Position numbers and translations under genes: made by a program. A stretch of DNA of 64,000 nt from NCBI RefSeq assembly GCF_011355085.1, contig NZ_VXCP01000002.1:62001-126000 (forward strand). Direction: 5' to 3'. The notes under the pieces were generated by a model. The model was given only the letters and a program-made list of their open reading frames with translations, was not told the origin of the DNA and made no database searches. The DNA comes from Pseudomonas akapageensis (GTDB lineage Bacteria > Pseudomonadota > Gammaproteobacteria > Pseudomonadales > Pseudomonadaceae). This document shows positions 47,040 through 55,657 of the stretch, piece by piece (positions within the stretch are counted from its first letter, which is position 1; each line of letters starts with the position of its first letter).

Positions 47040-50000
47040 TCACTGATGTCTGACTAACTTCTCCCGTAACGCCAGCGCCTGTTGCCCCTCCAGCTCCAGC
47101 CAGTATTGTTGCTGCCCCGCAATCAACGCCGCCGCCGGCACCCCATCCCGGTACACCACCCGATTGCCACTCAAGGCCGGCACCTTGCTCCCAGGCAACA
47201 ACGTCCCAACCAGATTCAGCGGGTCGCTGGCGCTGACAGCAATCAGGCTGCCATCGATCGGACGCTTGCGCACTTCGCGCAGCAGCGGAATGGCTTCGGG
47301 CAACGCAAACTGCTCACCCGCCAGCCCACTGACAAATCGCCCCCCGCGAATCTCGCCCCGGGCTTCCAGGCGGTGAAAGGTGCGCAACAGTTCACGCCAG
47401 CTCGGCAACCAGCCGGCCTCGCGCTCGAGCAAACGCCAGAACACCACGCCATAGCGGCGCAACAAGGTCCTGGCGACATGTTCGAGTGCTTCGTTGCGTT
47501 CGACACCTAAACTTGCGCGGCGCAACAACGCCCAGCGCCCGGCATCGTCCATGCCGCCGATAAAGGCGCCGCGGCCGCGTCGGCTGCTGCGGTTCACGCG
47601 TTTGCTGGCCGGGGTGATCAAGGCGCGCAGGCCGGCGAAACTGTCGGCATTCACCAGCCCGGTCGCGACCAGTTCCTGCAGGGCGTTTTCCAGCTCGGTA
47701 CGCAGCAGGTGCGCCTCGGTCATCAGTTCATCGAAAAACAGCGCACCGTGCTCCGCCAATGCGGCATGCACATGTTGTGCTCGCAGGGACAATTCGCTCA
47801 GTTCGCTCTGCTCACACAAGCCGCGCCAGAGATTGATCCGGGCCCGAGGCAACAGCACGATAGGCGTCGTCTTCAACGTGGCCCCGGCGGTCTTGCCGGG
47901 TGGCGCGATCCTGGCCCAGATGGTCCTGCCCGAGCGGCAGGCTTCGTCCAGCCAGGTCATCGAGTAGTCCGTGAGGCGCATGGGCAGCACGTCGCTTTCC
48001 CAGACGCTGGCAGGCGCCGCGTAGCCTTCGAGCTGGCCGAGCAGTTCGCCCAGTGCGGCACTGCCCTGCAGGCGACTGCCGGCGGCAAGGTGCTGCCAAT
48101 CGAACAGAAAACGCATGAAGTCCTGCAGCGTCACCGGCTCGATTTCCCGGCGCAGGCGCTTGACCGTGTAGCGATGGATGCGCGCCAGCAGGTGTCGTTC
48201 GCACCATTGGGTTTCGCTTTGTTGCGGGCTGAACTGGCCGCGCAGCACGTAGCCCTCGCCTTCAAGGCGCGCCAGGGCCTGCTCGACCTGCAGTGACGGC
48301 AGGTTCAACGGCCCGGCGATTTCATGCAGGCGCACCGGCCCGAAGCCGCTGAGCCGGGCGCGGATCAATTCCACCCGTGCCTGCTCCGGTTCCTGTGGCT
48401 CATCGAAGCCGGGCAGAGGAGCCAAGGGTGGCGTCATTGGGGCATGGGGGTAGACGGCCTGCAGACAGGTCAGGCGTTCCAGTGCCAGCCACAGAAATTG
48501 CCCAGTACCTACCTGCAAACGCGTGGCTCGACCTGAGTCGGCCAAGCTATCCAGCCAGCCTTGCCAGTCGCAATGGGCAACGACTTCAGCCTGGCTGACA
48601 GTAGCAAGCATCATCAGGCTTTCATGCATTTCATCGACATTGGCCGGTGCTGGCCAGGCTTCCTCGCGCACCGACGCGATGGCATCGGTGTCCAGCGCGC
48701 CAAGGTCGTCACCGCTTTGCGGTTCGCTCCAGCGGCGGTTGAGCACGGCCTGAGTGCGCCGTTCCTCCAGCGGTGCGTCATCGAGAAAGGTATAGGGGCG
48801 GGCATTGAGAATGGCCGCGGCCAAGGGCGAAGGTGCCGGCAGGTCGCGGGTGATCAGGCGCACCTCGGCCCGCTCGATACGACGCAGCAAGGCCAGCCAA
48901 CCCTCGCAATCCATCGCTTCGTGGAGACAGTCGTCGAGGGTTTGCTCGACCAGGGGGTGGTCGGGGATTTCCCGTTCTCCGGCGAGGTTTTCCACACACG
49001 CGATCTGGTCGGGAAACACCGCGGCGATCAGGTCTTCGCTTTTCATCCGCTGGATCTGCGGCGCCACCTTGCGCCCACCACTGTAGCGCGGCAGGGCCAG
49101 GGCGATGCCGGCGCTCCAGCGCCAGCGCACGCCGAACAGCGGCGCATCGAGCACGGCCTGGATCAACAGGTGTTCGGCGCTGCCCGATTGCAGGTAACGC
49201 CAGACGTCTTCCAGGCCGAAACTATGGCTGGTGGACAACGACAGGACGATGGCGTCTTCGCTGGCAGCGGCCTGCAGTTCGAAATTGAAGGTGCGGCAAA
49301 AGCGTTTGCGCAGGGCCAGGCCCCAGGCACGATTGAGACGGCTGCCGAACGGCGAATGGATCACCAATTGCGTGCCGCCCGACTCATCGAAAAAGCGCTC
49401 CATCACCAGGGTGTCCTGGGAGGGCAGGGCGCCGAGGGCCTGGCGGGTGCGCGCCAGGTAATCGATCAGCTGCTCAGCGCTGTCGCGGTTCAGGTCGAGA
49501 CTGTCGCTCAGCCAGTCGATCACGGGCTGCGGGTCACCGGCGCTGGCGCTCAATCGCTCATCGATACTCGCTTGCAATCGCGCCACCGCCAGGGACAGTT
49601 CATCGCTGCGCCCCGGCGCCTCGCCGAGCCAGAACGGAATATTGGGTGGCTGGCCCTGGGCGTCCTCGACCCGTACTCGGCCCGTCTCCACCCGGATGAT
49701 ACGGTAAGACGTGTTGCCGAGCTGGAAGACGTCACCGGCGATGCTTTCGACGGCGAAGTCTTCATTGATGCTGCCGATGTTCAAACCCTGTGGTTCGAGA
49801 ATCACCGCATAATCGGCATTGTCCGGGATGGTGCCGCCGCTGGTGACGGCGGTCAGTTTGCTGCCGCGCCGTCCTCTCAGGGTGCCGGCCACGGCATCGC
49901 GGTGCAGGTAGGCGCTGCGTACCCCCTGCCGACCGTTGTAGCCTTCGGCGAGCATGCGCAGCAAGGCCTGGTAGTGGGCCGGATCGAGCGTCGCATAGGG

Positions 50001-51332
50001 CGTGGCTCGACGAAAGCATTCGAACAGCGCTTGCTCGTGCCACTCCTGGCAACTGACCTCGGCGATGATCTGCTGGGCCAGCACGTCCAGTGGCGCTACA
50101 GGAATGTGCAGGATATCCAGCTCGCCGCGACGCACGCAGTCGAGCAAGGCCACGCATTCGATCAGGTCGTCGCGGGAGGTGGCGAACAGCCGGCCCTTGG
50201 GCGTGCCACCGACCTGGTGGCCGGAGCGGCCGACACGCTGCAGGAACGCCGAGATCGAGCGTGGCGAACCGATCTGGCAGACCAGGTCGACCTCGCCGAT
50301 ATCGATGCCCAGTTCCAGCGAGGCAGTGGCTACCAGCACCTGCAGTTCGCCGCGCTTGAGCCGTTGTTCGGCGTCGAGCCGGTGTTCCTTGGCCAGGCTG
50401 CCATGGTGGGCGGCGACCGCTTCGCGACCCAGGCGCTCGCTCAGGTGACGCGACAAGCGCTCGGCCAGACGCCGGGTGTTGACGAATATCAGCGTAGTGC
50501 AGTGCTGCCGGGCAAGTTCGGCCAGACGCTCATAGACCAGCTCCCAGACATCGTTGGCCATCACCGCACCGAGCGGTACCGGTGGCACTTCGATGCCCAG
50601 GTCGCGGGGGCGGGCGTGGCCGATATCGACGATGCTGCAGGGGCGATCGGTACCGACCAGCAGGCGCGAGACCTGCTCGATGGGCTTCTGCGTCGCAGAC
50701 AGCCCGATGCGCCGCAATGGTGTCTTGCACAGGGCTTGCAAGCGCTCCAGGCTAAGCGCCAGATGGCTGCCGCGCTTGCTCGCGGCCATAGCATGAATCT
50801 CGTCGACGATCACCGTGTGCGCGCCGCCGAGCATGGCCCGGCCCGAGTCCGAACCGAGCAGCACATAGAGCGATTCCGGCGTGGTCACCAGAATATGCGG
50901 GGCGTTTTTGCGCATTGCCGCGCGCTCTTTCTGCAGGGTATCGCCGGTGCGCACGGCGGTGCGAATCTGCAGGGGCGGCAGGTGCATCCTGGCAAGTTCG
51001 GCGGTGATGCCGGCCAGGGGCGTCTGCAGGTTGATCTGGATGTCGTTGGACAGTGCCTTGAGCGGCGACACGTAAACCACCAGGGTCTGGTCGGGCAGCT
51101 TGCCGCCATTGGCCAGGCCCTGTTGCACCAGTTCGTCGAGCACGGCGAGAAACGCGGTGAGGGTCTTGCCGGAGCCGGTAGGGGCTGCGATCAAGGTCGA
51201 CTCCCCATGCTGAATCAGCGGCCACGCCCGCGCCTGGGCGGGGGTGACCGCGGGGAAGCTGGCGTTGAACCAGGCACTGACGGCTGGGTGGAAGCCGTGC
51301 AGGAGCGGGTCCTTTTGGGCGGGTAGCGTCAT
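47040..51332 (-). CDS. lhr: Lhr-type DEAD/H-box ATP-dependent helicase
   Basis: The 1430-residue superfamily 2 helicase has Walker A APTGSGKT, a VDEIHAM (DEIH) box, GLSATQKP (motif III) and VGRSGHQVGG (motif VI) in the first 450 residues. Lhr-core winged-helix and beta-barrel domains follow, with a long C-terminal extension of tandem winged helices from about residue 870. Lhr translocates on single-stranded DNA and unwinds RNA:DNA hybrids in DNA repair; the short archaeal form lacks the C-terminal extension. The start at 51332 keeps the Q-motif region. A very long reverse-strand frame inside this gene is an artefact of high GC. Confidence 0.94.
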   Translation of the reverse strand: MTLPAQKDPLLHGFHPAVSAWFNASFPAVTPAQARAWPLIQHGESTLIAAPTGSGKTLTAFLAVLDELVQQGLANGGKLPDQTLVVYVSPLKALSNDIQINLQTPLAGITAELARMHLPPLQIRTAVRTGDTLQKERAAMRKNAPHILVTTPESLYVLLGSDSGRAMLGGAHTVIVDEIHAMAASKRGSHLALSLERLQALCKTPLRRIGLSATQKPIEQVSRLLVGTDRPCSIVDIGHARPRDLGIEVPPVPLGAVMANDVWELVYERLAELARQHCTTLIFVNTRRLAERLSRHLSERLGREAVAAHHGSLAKEHRLDAEQRLKRGELQVLVATASLELGIDIGEVDLVCQIGSPRSISAFLQRVGRSGHQVGGTPKGRLFATSRDDLIECVALLDCVRRGELDILHIPVAPLDVLAQQIIAEVSCQEWHEQALFECFRRATPYATLDPAHYQALLRMLAEGYNGRQGVRSAYLHRDAVAGTLRGRRGSKLTAVTSGGTIPDNADYAVILEPQGLNIGSINEDFAVESIAGDVFQLGNTSYRIIRVETGRVRVEDAQGQPPNIPFWLGEAPGRSDELSLAVARLQASIDERLSASAGDPQPVIDWLSDSLDLNRDSAEQLIDYLARTRQALGALPSQDTLVMERFFDESGGTQLVIHSPFGSRLNRAWGLALRKRFCRTFNFELQAAASEDAIVLSLSTSHSFGLEDVWRYLQSGSAEHLLIQAVLDAPLFGVRWRWSAGIALALPRYSGGRKVAPQIQRMKSEDLIAAVFPDQIACVENLAGEREIPDHPLVEQTLDDCLHEAMDCEGWLALLRRIERAEVRLITRDLPAPSPLAAAILNARPYTFLDDAPLEERRTQAVLNRRWSEPQSGDDLGALDTDAIASVREEAWPAPANVDEMHESLMMLATVSQAEVVAHCDWQGWLDSLADSGRATRLQVGTGQFLWLALERLTCLQAVYPHAPMTPPLAPLPGFDEPQEPEQARVELIRARLSGFGPVRLHEIAGPLNLPSLQVEQALARLEGEGYVLRGQFSPQQSETQWCERHLLARIHRYTVKRLRREIEPVTLQDFMRFLFDWQHLAAGSRLQGSAALGELLGQLEGYAAPASVWESDVLPMRLTDYSMTWLDEACRSGRTIWARIAPPGKTAGATLKTTPIVLLPRARINLWRGLCEQSELSELSLRAQHVHAALAEHGALFFDELMTEAHLLRTELENALQELVATGLVNADSFAGLRALITPASKRVNRSSRRGRGAFIGGMDDAGRWALLRRASLGVERNEALEHVARTLLRRYGVVFWRLLEREAGWLPSWRELLRTFHRLEARGEIRGGRFVSGLAGEQFALPEAIPLLREVRKRPIDGSLIAVSASDPLNLVGTLLPGSKVPALSGNRVVYRDGVPAAALIAGQQQYWLELEGQQALALREKLVRHQ

Positions 51333-51386
51333 ATCGCCTTTATGCGGGCACAGGCGACGCGATGCAAGGTGTGTTCGTCGTCTGGC

Positions 51387-52367
51387 TCAGAACAATAATG
51401 CGTGGTGGATGGGATGCCCTGGATACTGAAGACGCAGCCATTCTTCCAAGGTTTGCGAGAAACTCTCTCCCTGGTTTCTCAACTCGCAATAGAGTGAGCA
51501 TTCGAGCCGACTGTGGCGAGTGGTGCCATCGAGTTTCAGGCGATTAACTGTCGAGGAAATTGCCTTCAGGAAACACTCATAGAGATCAAGTAGTCGAGTT
51601 GTGAGTGGGTTGGTCCGACCCAGTGTTTCCAATCGTTGCAATGGGGGCAAACTGAACAATGCGCACAGGCGGTCTATTTTTTCCAGCCGTGGCATTGTCG
51701 TCGTTTCAGCAATGGCAACAATGCCCGAAAGGAATAGCAGTTTGCGCGAGAAGTGGAGTTTTATGTTACGTAATCCCCAGGGCTTATTCTGTACGCTTAC
51801 CTGATGATCGAAGTTGGTCATGAGGGTGCGGTAATAGCGCACTACCTCATTGAGCAAGTACCGTGAAATGCACCGGTCACTGTCGTCCACCTTGATGTAG
51901 TTTTCCAGCAGATGACGACGGTAGTTCTGGAATGCGACTTCACCGAACAACCAGTCGCCTTCAAGTAAAAGAAGCATTCTGCGAGTGAGTGCTACATAGG
52001 TATCTTGTTTGCCGCCGATGTGCCCGATGATATCGGAAAATCGACTGATGGCTGTGAGACTGAACTTTTGTGCGTCATTGTCGCTGGCCAGCGTATGAGG
52101 GGCGATTTCCCTTTCAAGTAGCTCGATAACCTGGATCATCGGCCTGTCGAGTTTCTCACTATCGTGCAGCAGGAAAAAGTCGATATCCGAGCTGGGTGAA
52201 GCTTCATGACGTCCAAACGAGCCTGTGATCACCAATGCCATTGAATGATGCAAGCGATCGCGACTCGTCGCAGACGCCAGGCGCGCGCGGATAAACTGGA
52301 TAAGTGTCTCTGAATGGCGGTAACGCTCTTCCAAGTAAGGATGCTGAGGAAAGATGAGGGGTGGCAT
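51387..52367 (-). CDS. Nucleotidyltransferase-like protein of unknown role
   Basis: The 326-residue product has a nucleotidyltransferase active-site pattern: Gly49-Ser50 in TGSFGRHEASPSSDIDFFLL, with Asp61 and Asp63 as metal ligands. This resembles GlnD/DUF294-like domains more than small MNT enzymes. The remaining 230 residues are helical (SRYLLNEVVRYYRTLMTNFDHQ). Its codon use and lower GC differ from Lhr and the following hydrolase, suggesting transfer. No partner gene is adjacent. Function, possibly nucleotidylation of a protein or RNA, is open. Confidence 0.65.
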   Translation of the reverse strand: MPPLIFPQHPYLEERYRHSETLIQFIRARLASATSRDRLHHSMALVITGSFGRHEASPSSDIDFFLLHDSEKLDRPMIQVIELLEREIAPHTLASDNDAQKFSLTAISRFSDIIGHIGGKQDTYVALTRRMLLLLEGDWLFGEVAFQNYRRHLLENYIKVDDSDRCISRYLLNEVVRYYRTLMTNFDHQVSVQNKPWGLRNIKLHFSRKLLFLSGIVAIAETTTMPRLEKIDRLCALFSLPPLQRLETLGRTNPLTTRLLDLYECFLKAISSTVNRLKLDGTTRHSRLECSLYCELRNQGESFSQTLEEWLRLQYPGHPIHHALLF

Positions 52368-52496
52368 AGGATTCGTCCTGTGAAGTTACTCGTTCTGAAG
52401 ACTACGCCGACGCTTTATATTTACCTCGTTATTTACTTTGAATTTTTGTTACTCATAGGGGCGCTTTTCCACACATATATACTGCTGAAGTTGCGT

Positions 52497-53381
52497 TCAG
52501 GCATTGGGTGTGGTCAATAGATAACGCTCCACCAAGTGCGCGCTGCCATGGGGATCTTCCTGCATGAAGCAGTGTCCCCCGGGCACCACCTGCCGTTCGA
52601 TGCAGGGGTTGAGTCGGGTCAGGCGAGCCACCGACACCGGTACGAAGGGGTAGGTCTTTTCGCCATGCAAGATCAGGCTCGGCGTCTGTACCTGTGCCAG
52701 CGACGCCCACATGCGCTGCGGGAAAGAACTGAAGATCTCCACTTCGCGGCTTGGCCGGCACTTGAGCACCACGCCCTCGCCGCAGTCGCCGATGGCATGG
52801 TCGATATAGGCCTGCAAGGCGGCGTCGTTCCAGCCCTTGAAGATGCCCCGGCCGTGCAGCGATGCATGGGCCGCGGTCCGGTCCGGCCAATGACTGCGGC
52901 GGGTCGCGGCCTTGCGCGCCAGGGTGTGCCGGCGGTGCATGCCGAACCAGGCAGCCACGCCCATCACGCCGATCATCGAGCGACTGAAAACCACGGGATC
53001 GAGCAGCATGGCGCGCTGGAACAACCCGGGTTCGCGGGCCAGCATCAGCCCGGTCAGCACCCCGCCGAAACTGTGCCCCACCGCAAAACAGGGTACCTGA
53101 CCATATTCGGCCCGTCCTGCCTGGAAGGCTTCGATGGCAAGCTCGGCACTGCGGTTCCAGCCGACAAAGGCGCCGCCATGGTCACTGTCGCCATGGCCCT
53201 GCACGTCACTGAGCCAGAGGTCGAAGCGAGTGGCCAACACCTCCAGCATCGGCTGATAGGCCAGGCTGCAGAAGCCGTTGCCGTGGAGAAAGTGCAGCAG
53301 CGGCTTGCCGCTGGCCGGCGAACGCCAGCCGCGCAGGGTGAAATGTTCGGCGCAGTCATGCGACCAAGGGATCAGTTCCAT
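52497..53381 (-). CDS. Alpha/beta-fold hydrolase
   Basis: The 294-residue cytoplasmic hydrolase has the oxyanion-hole segment HFLHGNGF, nucleophile Ser104 in GHSFGG and a C-terminal catalytic His in VPGGHCFMQEDP. The substrate is not predictable. The gene stands alone, divergent from the Nudix gene and separated from it by a half REP unit. Confidence 0.87.
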   Translation of the reverse strand: MELIPWSHDCAEHFTLRGWRSPASGKPLLHFLHGNGFCSLAYQPMLEVLATRFDLWLSDVQGHGDSDHGGAFVGWNRSAELAIEAFQAGRAEYGQVPCFAVGHSFGGVLTGLMLAREPGLFQRAMLLDPVVFSRSMIGVMGVAAWFGMHRRHTLARKAATRRSHWPDRTAAHASLHGRGIFKGWNDAALQAYIDHAIGDCGEGVVLKCRPSREVEIFSSFPQRMWASLAQVQTPSLILHGEKTYPFVPVSVARLTRLNPCIERQVVPGGHCFMQEDPHGSAHLVERYLLTTPNA

Positions 53382-53462
53382 CTAGATTCGCTTTTGGGGA
53401 TGGGAAATTTCCGATTCTACAAAGTTTTGTGGTTGGGCACTGTAGATCTCTACAGGCAACAC

Positions 53463-53490
53463 CGGCCTCATCGCTGGCAAGCCAGCGATG
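53463..53490. repeat. Single REP half of the GGCAAGCC family
   Basis: CGGCCTCATCGCTGGCAAGCC followed by its partial inverse AGCGATG lies in the divergent gap between the hydrolase and the Nudix gene. It corresponds to one arm of the doublets at 22872 and 57981. Confidence 0.6.
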
Positions 53491-53550
53491 CGATTGAACG
53501 GTCACCACAACAATGGGATCCTTGTCTCTTTTTCCGCACCGGACCCACCC

Positions 53551-53964
53551 ATGCCCCAAACCATCCGCATCGCCGCCGCCTTGTTGCTCAACCCCCAGGG
53601 CCAGACCCTGCTGGTGCGCAAGCGCGGCACCCAGGCATTCATGCAGCCCGGTGGCAAAATCGAGCCGCACGAACAACCGGCAGCGGCCCTGGCCCGTGAA
53701 TTGTTCGAGGAGCTGGGTTTGCAGGTCGATCCAGCCGAGGCAATCTACCTCGGCCAGTTCAGCGCACCCGCAGCCAACGAACCAGGCTTTATCGTGCAGG
53801 CCGAACTGTTTCAGCTGCACACCAAGGTGCAGGTAGTGCCGGCGGCCGAGATCGAAGAAGTGGTCTGGGTCGACGCCACTGGCCCCATCGATCAGGTATT
53901 GGCCCCGCTCACGCGAGACTTGATCTTGCCCCTGTACCGGACGTTAACTGCACTGCCTGCCTGA
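53551..53964 (+). CDS. Nudix hydrolase
   Basis: The 137-residue product carries a complete Nudix box, starting GKIEPHE and ending RELFEELGL (about residues 37-60), after the MQPGG strand. Such enzymes hydrolyse nucleoside-diphosphate derivatives; the substrate is unknown. ATG 53551 is chosen because the family fold begins at once with IRIAAALLL. The LysE-type gene follows 22 bp later, probably in one operon. Confidence 0.92.
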   Translation: MPQTIRIAAALLLNPQGQTLLVRKRGTQAFMQPGGKIEPHEQPAAALARELFEELGLQVDPAEAIYLGQFSAPAANEPGFIVQAELFQLHTKVQVVPAAEIEEVVWVDATGPIDQVLAPLTRDLILPLYRTLTALPA

Positions 53965-53986
53965 CGCTCTTTGCGAAGGAATGCAC

Positions 53987-54625
53987 ATGATCCCAATCCA
54001 TGAGTGGCTGTTGTTTGCCGGCGCGGCGTTGTTGATGGTACTGACGCCCGGGCCGAACATGATCTACCTGATTTCACGTTCGATCTGCCAGGGGCGGATG
54101 GCCGGGGTCACCTCGCTGGTGGGGGTAGTCGGCGGCTTTCTGGTGCACATGACGGCAGCCGCCCTGGGGCTGACCGCACTGTTTCTGGCGGTGCCGATGG
54201 CTTACGACCTGCTCAAGTGGGCCGGAGCCGGCTACCTGATGTGGCTGGCCTGGCAAGCGGTCAAGCCCGGAGCGCGCTCGCCCTTCGAGCCTCGTCAACT
54301 GCCGCCGGACTCGGTGCCCAGACTGATGCTCATGGGGTTTCTGACCAGCGCATTGAACCCCAAGGTGGCGGTGTTCTATCTCTCGGTGTTGCCGCAGTTC
54401 ATAGCCCCCGAGCGTGGCTCGGTGCTGCTGCAGAGCCTGGCCCTGGGCCTGACCCAGATTGCCGTCAGCTTCTCGGTCAACCTGCTGATCGCCGTGTTCG
54501 CCGCCGGGCTGGCGTCCTGGTTCGTGCGCTATCCGCTGTGGCTGATGCTGCAGCGTTACGTCATGGGCTTGGTGCTGGCCGGGCTGGCGCTGCGCCTGCT
54601 GCAGGAGCAGCGGCGCACGGTATGA
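53987..54625 (+). CDS. LysE/RhtB-family amino acid exporter
   Basis: The 212-residue product has six membrane helices and the family signature LTPGPNMIYLISRSICQGRMAG near the N-terminus, then SALNPKVAVFYLSVLPQF. It exports amino acids or derivatives such as homoserine or threonine. ATG 53987 is preferred over 53981 because AAGGA (53976-53980) is 6 bp away from it. Its stop lies 6 bp from the stop of convergent metR. Confidence 0.9.
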   Translation: MIPIHEWLLFAGAALLMVLTPGPNMIYLISRSICQGRMAGVTSLVGVVGGFLVHMTAAALGLTALFLAVPMAYDLLKWAGAGYLMWLAWQAVKPGARSPFEPRQLPPDSVPRLMLMGFLTSALNPKVAVFYLSVLPQFIAPERGSVLLQSLALGLTQIAVSFSVNLLIAVFAAGLASWFVRYPLWLMLQRYVMGLVLAGLALRLLQEQRRTV

Positions 54626-54631
54626 GTCGCC

Positions 54632-55561
54632 TCAGCGCACCGCACTGACGCCGTCCAGAGTCGAGAACGAGGTGTCCTTGGCAGTCAGGAGGAAGTCGCG
54701 CATGTACGGCGCATCGAGCATATCGGTGCGCACCGCCGCGTAGAGGGTGGCGAACAGGCCTTTCTCGCCCAGGCGCTTGGCCTTCACGTAGCCGCGCGAA
54801 CTGTATTCATGCAGTGCCCAGTGCGGCATGCCGCAAACGCCCCGGCCGCTGGCGACCAGTTGCATCATCATCACGGTCAGCTCCGAGGTGCGAACCTGGG
54901 CAGGTTCGATGTCGGCCGGCTCCAGGAAGCGGGTGAAGATATCCAGGCGATCGCGTTCCACCGGGTAGGTGATCAGCGTCTCGCTGGCCAGGTCTTCGGG
55001 CACGATGTAGGGCTTGCTTGCCAGCGCGTGCTGGTTGGCCACCGCGAGCATGGCTTCGTAGGTGAACAGCGGAACATAGGTGATGCCGGGAAGATCGATC
55101 GGGTCGGAGGTCACCACCAGGTCCAGGTCACCGCGCGCCAGCGCCGGCAGGGGGGCGAAGGCAAAGCCCGAGGCCAGGTCCAGTTCGACCTCGGGCCAGG
55201 CATCGCGGAACTGATCGATGGTCGGCATCAGCCACTGGAAGCAGCTGTGGCATTCGATGGCCATATGCAGGCGGCCAGCGGTGCCGCCTGCCAGCCGGGC
55301 GATGTCACGTTCGGCGCCGCGCAGCAGCGGCAGGGTCGCATCGGCCAGTTGCAGCAGGCGCAAACCGGCGCTGGTAAAGCGAATCGGTTTGGTCTTGCGC
55401 ATGAATAACGGCATGCCCAGGCGTTCTTCCAGCTCCTTGAACTGGTGAGACAGGGCCGATTGGGTCAGGTGCAGGCGGTCTGCGGCCTCGACCAGGCTAT
55501 CGGCCTCACGCAAGGCGTGCAGGGTTTTCAGGTGACGAATCTCGAGCACAACAGGCTCCAT
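54632..55561 (-). CDS. metR: MetR, LysR-type regulator of methionine synthesis
   Basis: The 309-residue product has a LysR winged HTH (LETLHAL-type start, then ADRLHLTQSALSHQFKELEERLG) and an effector domain with the MetR segments IECHSCFQWLMP and YPVERDRLDIFTRFL. MetR activates metE with homocysteine as co-effector. It is divergent from metE, with only 96 bp between, as is typical. ATG 55561 is used. Confidence 0.95.
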   Translation of the reverse strand: MEPVVLEIRHLKTLHALREADSLVEAADRLHLTQSALSHQFKELEERLGMPLFMRKTKPIRFTSAGLRLLQLADATLPLLRGAERDIARLAGGTAGRLHMAIECHSCFQWLMPTIDQFRDAWPEVELDLASGFAFAPLPALARGDLDLVVTSDPIDLPGITYVPLFTYEAMLAVANQHALASKPYIVPEDLASETLITYPVERDRLDIFTRFLEPADIEPAQVRTSELTVMMMQLVASGRGVCGMPHWALHEYSSRGYVKAKRLGEKGLFATLYAAVRTDMLDAPYMRDFLLTAKDTSFSTLDGVSAVR

Positions 55562-55591
55562 GAATATATTTTGAGATGAACACGAATTTAT

Positions 55592-55604
55592 TGAGTTTGT
55601 CTCA
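55592..55604. promoter_or_regulatory. Probable MetR box in the metR-metE gap
   Basis: TGAG-TTTGT-CTCA is a perfect inverted repeat with 5-bp spacing, close to the known MetR site TGAA-N5-TTCA. It is centred between the two divergent starts. The sequence TGAATATATTTTGA that overlaps the metR start may be a second, weaker half. Confidence 0.5.
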
Positions 55605-55657
55605 TGTTGGTCCCGCTGTCGACAATAGCACCATCATTTACATGGAGCATGTTTGTC

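Noticed and set aside
48561..51326. Open frame of 921 codons antisense to lhr
   Set aside because: It mirrors the lhr gene exactly and has low-complexity Gln/Gly/Ala/Arg/His-rich translation with no motif. Lhr shows full helicase motifs on the other strand.
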